Assembly: GCF_036417845.1 (NCBI RefSeq)
Contig: NC_090011.1
Coordinates: 372,001 to 436,000 of the forward strand
Reading direction: 5' to 3'
DNA length: 64,000 nucleotides
Source: Apteryx mantelli
Taxonomy: Eukaryota > Chordata > Aves > Apterygiformes > Apterygidae
Part shown: piece after piece, positions 61,360 to 64,000 of the stretch
Layout: every line of letters starts with the position of its first letter
Numbering within the stretch: the stretch's first letter is position 1
Notes under the pieces: generated by a model
What the model saw: the letters and a program-made list of their open reading frames with translations, nothing else
Database searches by the model: none
Told to the model about the DNA's origin: nothing
Translations under genes and position numbers: made by a program

Positions 61360-61444
61360 ATGACAAACAAGGAAACCCTGATCACTGACCTTGAGAGGTG
61401 TAGCTTGCTCACATTTCCCACACTCAAGAAGCTTTCCTGCAATG
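61360..61444 (+). CDS. CCDC81-like exon 1 (first coding exon)
   Basis: Coding part of 85 nt from ATG to donor AATG|GTGAGA; a candidate acceptor (caccctctag) ends at 61332, so the exon may start at 61333 with a short 5' untranslated part. It reads ... FPTLKKLSCN plus a split Asp. The L-x-x-L-P/T-x-L-x-x-LS pattern is typical just before the IWG motif. Confidence 0.8.
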
Positions 61445-64000
61445 GTGAGACCTTTGGGAGCTATTTCATGAGTGTTATTGTAAACAATATTTAAAAAAAA
61501 ATAGCTGTGGAAACCTGCAAATCTGTAGGGGAGAGCTAGGCAGGATTTGTAGCTGCAATAAGAGATTTGACAAACTGTCCGTTCCTGGCTCCAGTGTCAA
61601 TTTGGCCCTGGGTTTTGTCCCTGACTCTGTCCCTTTTTTGCTGGGGCACAACCAGGCAGACATCCCTGTCCCAAGAGTTACTGTTTGCCTTTCACTGGGG
61701 TTGCCCACTCTGAGCTCCTAGATCAGCGAAAGAGCTGGAGTGGTTCAGGTGGAATTCTTTGTTTCAGCTCCAGACCTCTCCTGGGGCATCGTATGGCTGA
61801 CAATCTGAAGTTAGTCAAAGATGCAGCCCATGTCATGGATAGATTTATACTGTAAAGTATATTGGATCACGCTTGCAACTGCCATCTCCTTGTTTAGGAA
61901 TGTGCTGACAAGCTCTCAGCTTGCTGACTTAGACCATGACATGTCTTTCCCTTGTTTTCCAGATGTCATTACTATTTGGGGCAGTGTGTCAAAGCATATT
62001 CGACAAGAGCTCATGCTGAAGAAGGTGGGACTGTATCCTATCCTTCCCCTCACCTGGGTGGTTTCAACAGTCCTGACACCCCTGTGCCATCAAGTGCCAT
62101 TATTCCTCCCAGAACTACACTGCAGTTTACAAATGTGCCACAAACCAGCTTCTCCATAAATTTAGAGAAATAGTAAAGCTGACTCTAGTATGTGAAAGTG
62201 TTCAACACTTGCTGGAGCTTCTTTGTTCCTTGCTCCCAGAGTGGAGAGAGCAGACTGCCTGGGCCATTTGCAAGGATTATCCCAATTATTGCACAGCCAT
62301 TGGATGATATCTAGCTGAGGGGTAGAACAGACCTGTCCTCTATTTTACTTCACCACATTTTTTCTTAGAAGATGAAGAGAAGGGAGAGAAAAAGTCCAAA
62401 ATATGTGGATTGTATCTTGATCTTTCCTAGGCGCCCCATCTTGCCCCTACACACATTAGGAATGACCAGGGCACAAGGCACACCCCTGCCTCCATATTCA
62501 GACAGGTTCTCACTCTGTTTCTCAACCTAAAAATGCTTATCCTTCTCTTCTTTTTCTAGCCTCATGGTGTCAGAGTAACAGGACTTGGGACATTCTACAT
62601 TAAAAAATGGATGTCTTTTGAAAATGGTGAAGTGCTCAATTTTCGGAGACCTATGTTTTCATTGTCCAGGACTGTTGCACAGATTTGTGAGCTGAAAGAC
62701 ACTAACATGGATGTTCCTGGTAAGAAGACCAAATCAAATCTTTTTCCTCCTTAAGTATTTGGGGTTCATGGTAATTGCTGCTTACAAGTGATGGCAGACA
62801 CCTCAGATTCCTTCAGAAGGCCCTGAGAACAACCTCAGTTTGAAAAAACAAACAACCCACAAAGCAGCAATGCATAAAAAAGGACCCTTTCTTTTGGTCT
62901 AGTTTTTATTAATGCTGCACAAAGTTAGACTTCCTCTCCTGGACCCACTTTAACAACTGGCTTCATGCCAGTCAAATTATACACAACACAATAGACTGTT
63001 GGGATGCCTGCTAGCTGATATAAATTTGTTGGAGCTTTTTATTGTAATGCCATTCCTTACATGGCACCAGACTGTGTAGAGGGCAAGTGGCTACATTCAT
63101 GCTGACCCTTACAGCCACCTTTATCTAGGGAGGTGGGTCAAAGTCAGCTGTAGAGAGCCTTGAACCAGAGATGGAAATGCTAGCTGGTGCAACACCTATC
63201 AGTGGCCAGATTTGCTGTGATTTCTGACCATTGCAGTGGCTGCAGAGTGACATCAATGAGGCCTGTACAGCACTAAGAGTTTGGTCTTGTGTTCAGGGTG
63301 GTTCTTCTCTTTCAAATGACTCCAACTTCTCTGTAATATGAACATCTACTGGGCATCCTTTGGGGACAGGATTCTGGTACCAAAAGCAGAGACATTTGCT
63401 CCACAAGTTTGAGGGTCAATGCGAGTGTCCAGACTCTAATGGGCTGTTGTGCAGTCATTATACTTTGCTTCTTTATCATCTCTGTGTGATGTGGTACAGC
63501 TAAGTCTCCTGAAACCAGGAATGCATGGAGTGTGGACACAGTTACATGGCCTAGCACCCTCCATATTTGTCAGGGAAACTGGCTGCATTCTCCTGACCTT
63601 GTACCGCCATCCTGCACAGTATTCACACTAGATGGCTGAGATTCTTTCTTCCTGTTTCTATGCTGAAGAAATCATTGCTGTGCACTTGGCGCATCAGCTA
63701 GTAGAGTACTTTGAATTTTCTTGGAGAGAAACCTACATCAGCCATTTTAAGGAGCAATACTGTGGGGTTAGACAAAACAGCTCTATACAAACTATTGTGC
63801 TGGAAGTTGCTGGTGCTTTATAGGAGTCTGCTAAAGAGTTATGTTGTTCCTCCTGTTTTTCCAGCTGAAATGAAAAAAGTGGTAGTAAGCTGTGAGAAGA
63901 TATGCTCAGACATCCCTTATTCTCAGGAAATAGTGCAGAGCTGTATGAAGGAGACCTTGCGCTTTTTCTATCACATCATAATGAATAGACAAGACACCGA
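61360..64000 (+). CDS. CCDC81-like HU-domain protein gene, 5' part (spliced, runs off the window)
   Basis: Four coding exons join without a stop: 61360-61444, 61963-62024, 62560-62719 and 63865 to the window end. They give an N-terminus MTNKETLITDLERCSLL, the first HU domain with DVITIWGSVSKHIRQELM and VTGLGTFYIKKW, and the start of the second HU domain with SCMKETLRFFYH. Phases (1, 0, 1) and exon lengths (62 and 160 nt) match those of the minus-strand paralogue at 39.6-37.8 kb. ATG 61360 was chosen because it opens the exon whose final G completes the Asp codon at the next exon. The protein is expected to act at centrosome or cilium like other CCDC81 members; which of the many bird paralogues it is cannot be said. 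No disabling change is seen in the visible part. Confidence 0.85.
61963..62024 (+). CDS. CCDC81-like exon 2: start of HU domain 1
   Basis: A 62-nt exon with acceptor CTTGTTTTCCAG and donor AAGAAG|GTGGGA, reading VITIWGSVSKHIRQELMLKK after the split Asp. Same length and phases as exon 39564-39625. Confidence 0.88.
62560..62719 (+). CDS. CCDC81-like exon 3: core of HU domain 1
   Basis: A 160-nt exon with acceptor CTTTTTCTAG and donor TTCCTG|GTAAGA. It begins PHGVRVTGLGTFYIKKW and ends KDTNMDVP, with NFRRPMFSLSR in the middle. It is one codon longer than its counterpart 38841-38997. Confidence 0.9.
62725..63864. other. Intron 3 of the plus-strand CCDC81-like gene
   Basis: A 1,145-bp intron from 62720 to 63864 with GT-AG ends. 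No further exon, RNA gene or recognisable mobile element is visible in it. Confidence 0.7.
63865..64000 (+). CDS. CCDC81-like exon 4: start of HU domain 2 (cut by the window end)
   Basis: After acceptor CTGTTTTTCCAG it reads EMKKVVVSCEKICS and SQEIVQSCMKETLRFFYHII, ending at RQDT with no stop. It aligns with the first half of exon 37843-38099. Confidence 0.88.

Overview
The window looks like vertebrate, very probably bird, nuclear DNA. Two CR1 LINE 3' ends of the avian type are present (43251-43443 and 49985-50601). Retroviral LTR and pol remnants are of kinds common in bird genomes, and two spliced genes of the HU-domain CCDC81 family, which is strongly expanded in birds, can be assembled exon by exon. 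No bacterial-type gene, rRNA, tRNA or CRISPR array is visible. The species and chromosome cannot be named from sequence alone.

Layout. 1-17060: a homogeneous, CpG-rich tandem satellite. The monomer is about 1.63 kb (ten complete copies and a partial eleventh). Monomers come in three types (A, B, C) organised into a 4,837-bp trimeric higher-order repeat. Each monomer is built from a basic unit of about 36 bp (or 28 bp), with one part in forward and one in reverse orientation, so each is a large inverted repeat. 17061-23793: a degenerate version of the same repeat with several orientation switches and two sequence variants (GC-rich and AT-richer). 23794-24177: a solo LTR that closes the repeat block. 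24200-25010: two minisatellites, one a 31-bp unit carrying paired ACGTCA motifs. 26587-31137: a second block of the AT-richer 36-bp repeat. 31138-40700: a minus-strand CCDC81-like gene, with ten exon candidates between 39625 and 33699, a poly(A) signal at 32875-32870 and a CpG-rich promoter-like region at 40400-40640. 40700-45000: GC-rich DNA without a recognisable gene. From about 45 kb on, the DNA is AT-richer and holds decayed retroviral pol pieces (47363-47850 and 57642-60471) and CR1. 61360-64000: a second CCDC81-like gene on the plus strand, whose first four coding exons are visible and which runs off the window.

How it fits together. The two CCDC81-like genes point away from each other, about 21 kb apart, and share the same exon phases (62-nt exon, then 157 or 160 nt, then the second HU-domain exon), so they are paralogues. 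Each has the GLGTF turn of the first HU domain and the C-x-KET helix of the second. The family is linked to centrosome and cilium biology. A 14-bp RFX X-box-like site with YY1-, CCAAT- and GC-box motifs lies in the CpG-rich region upstream of the minus-strand gene. The rest of the window is dominated by repeats and decayed mobile elements. Long open frames in the 36-bp repeats exist only because 36 is a multiple of three; they are not annotated as genes.
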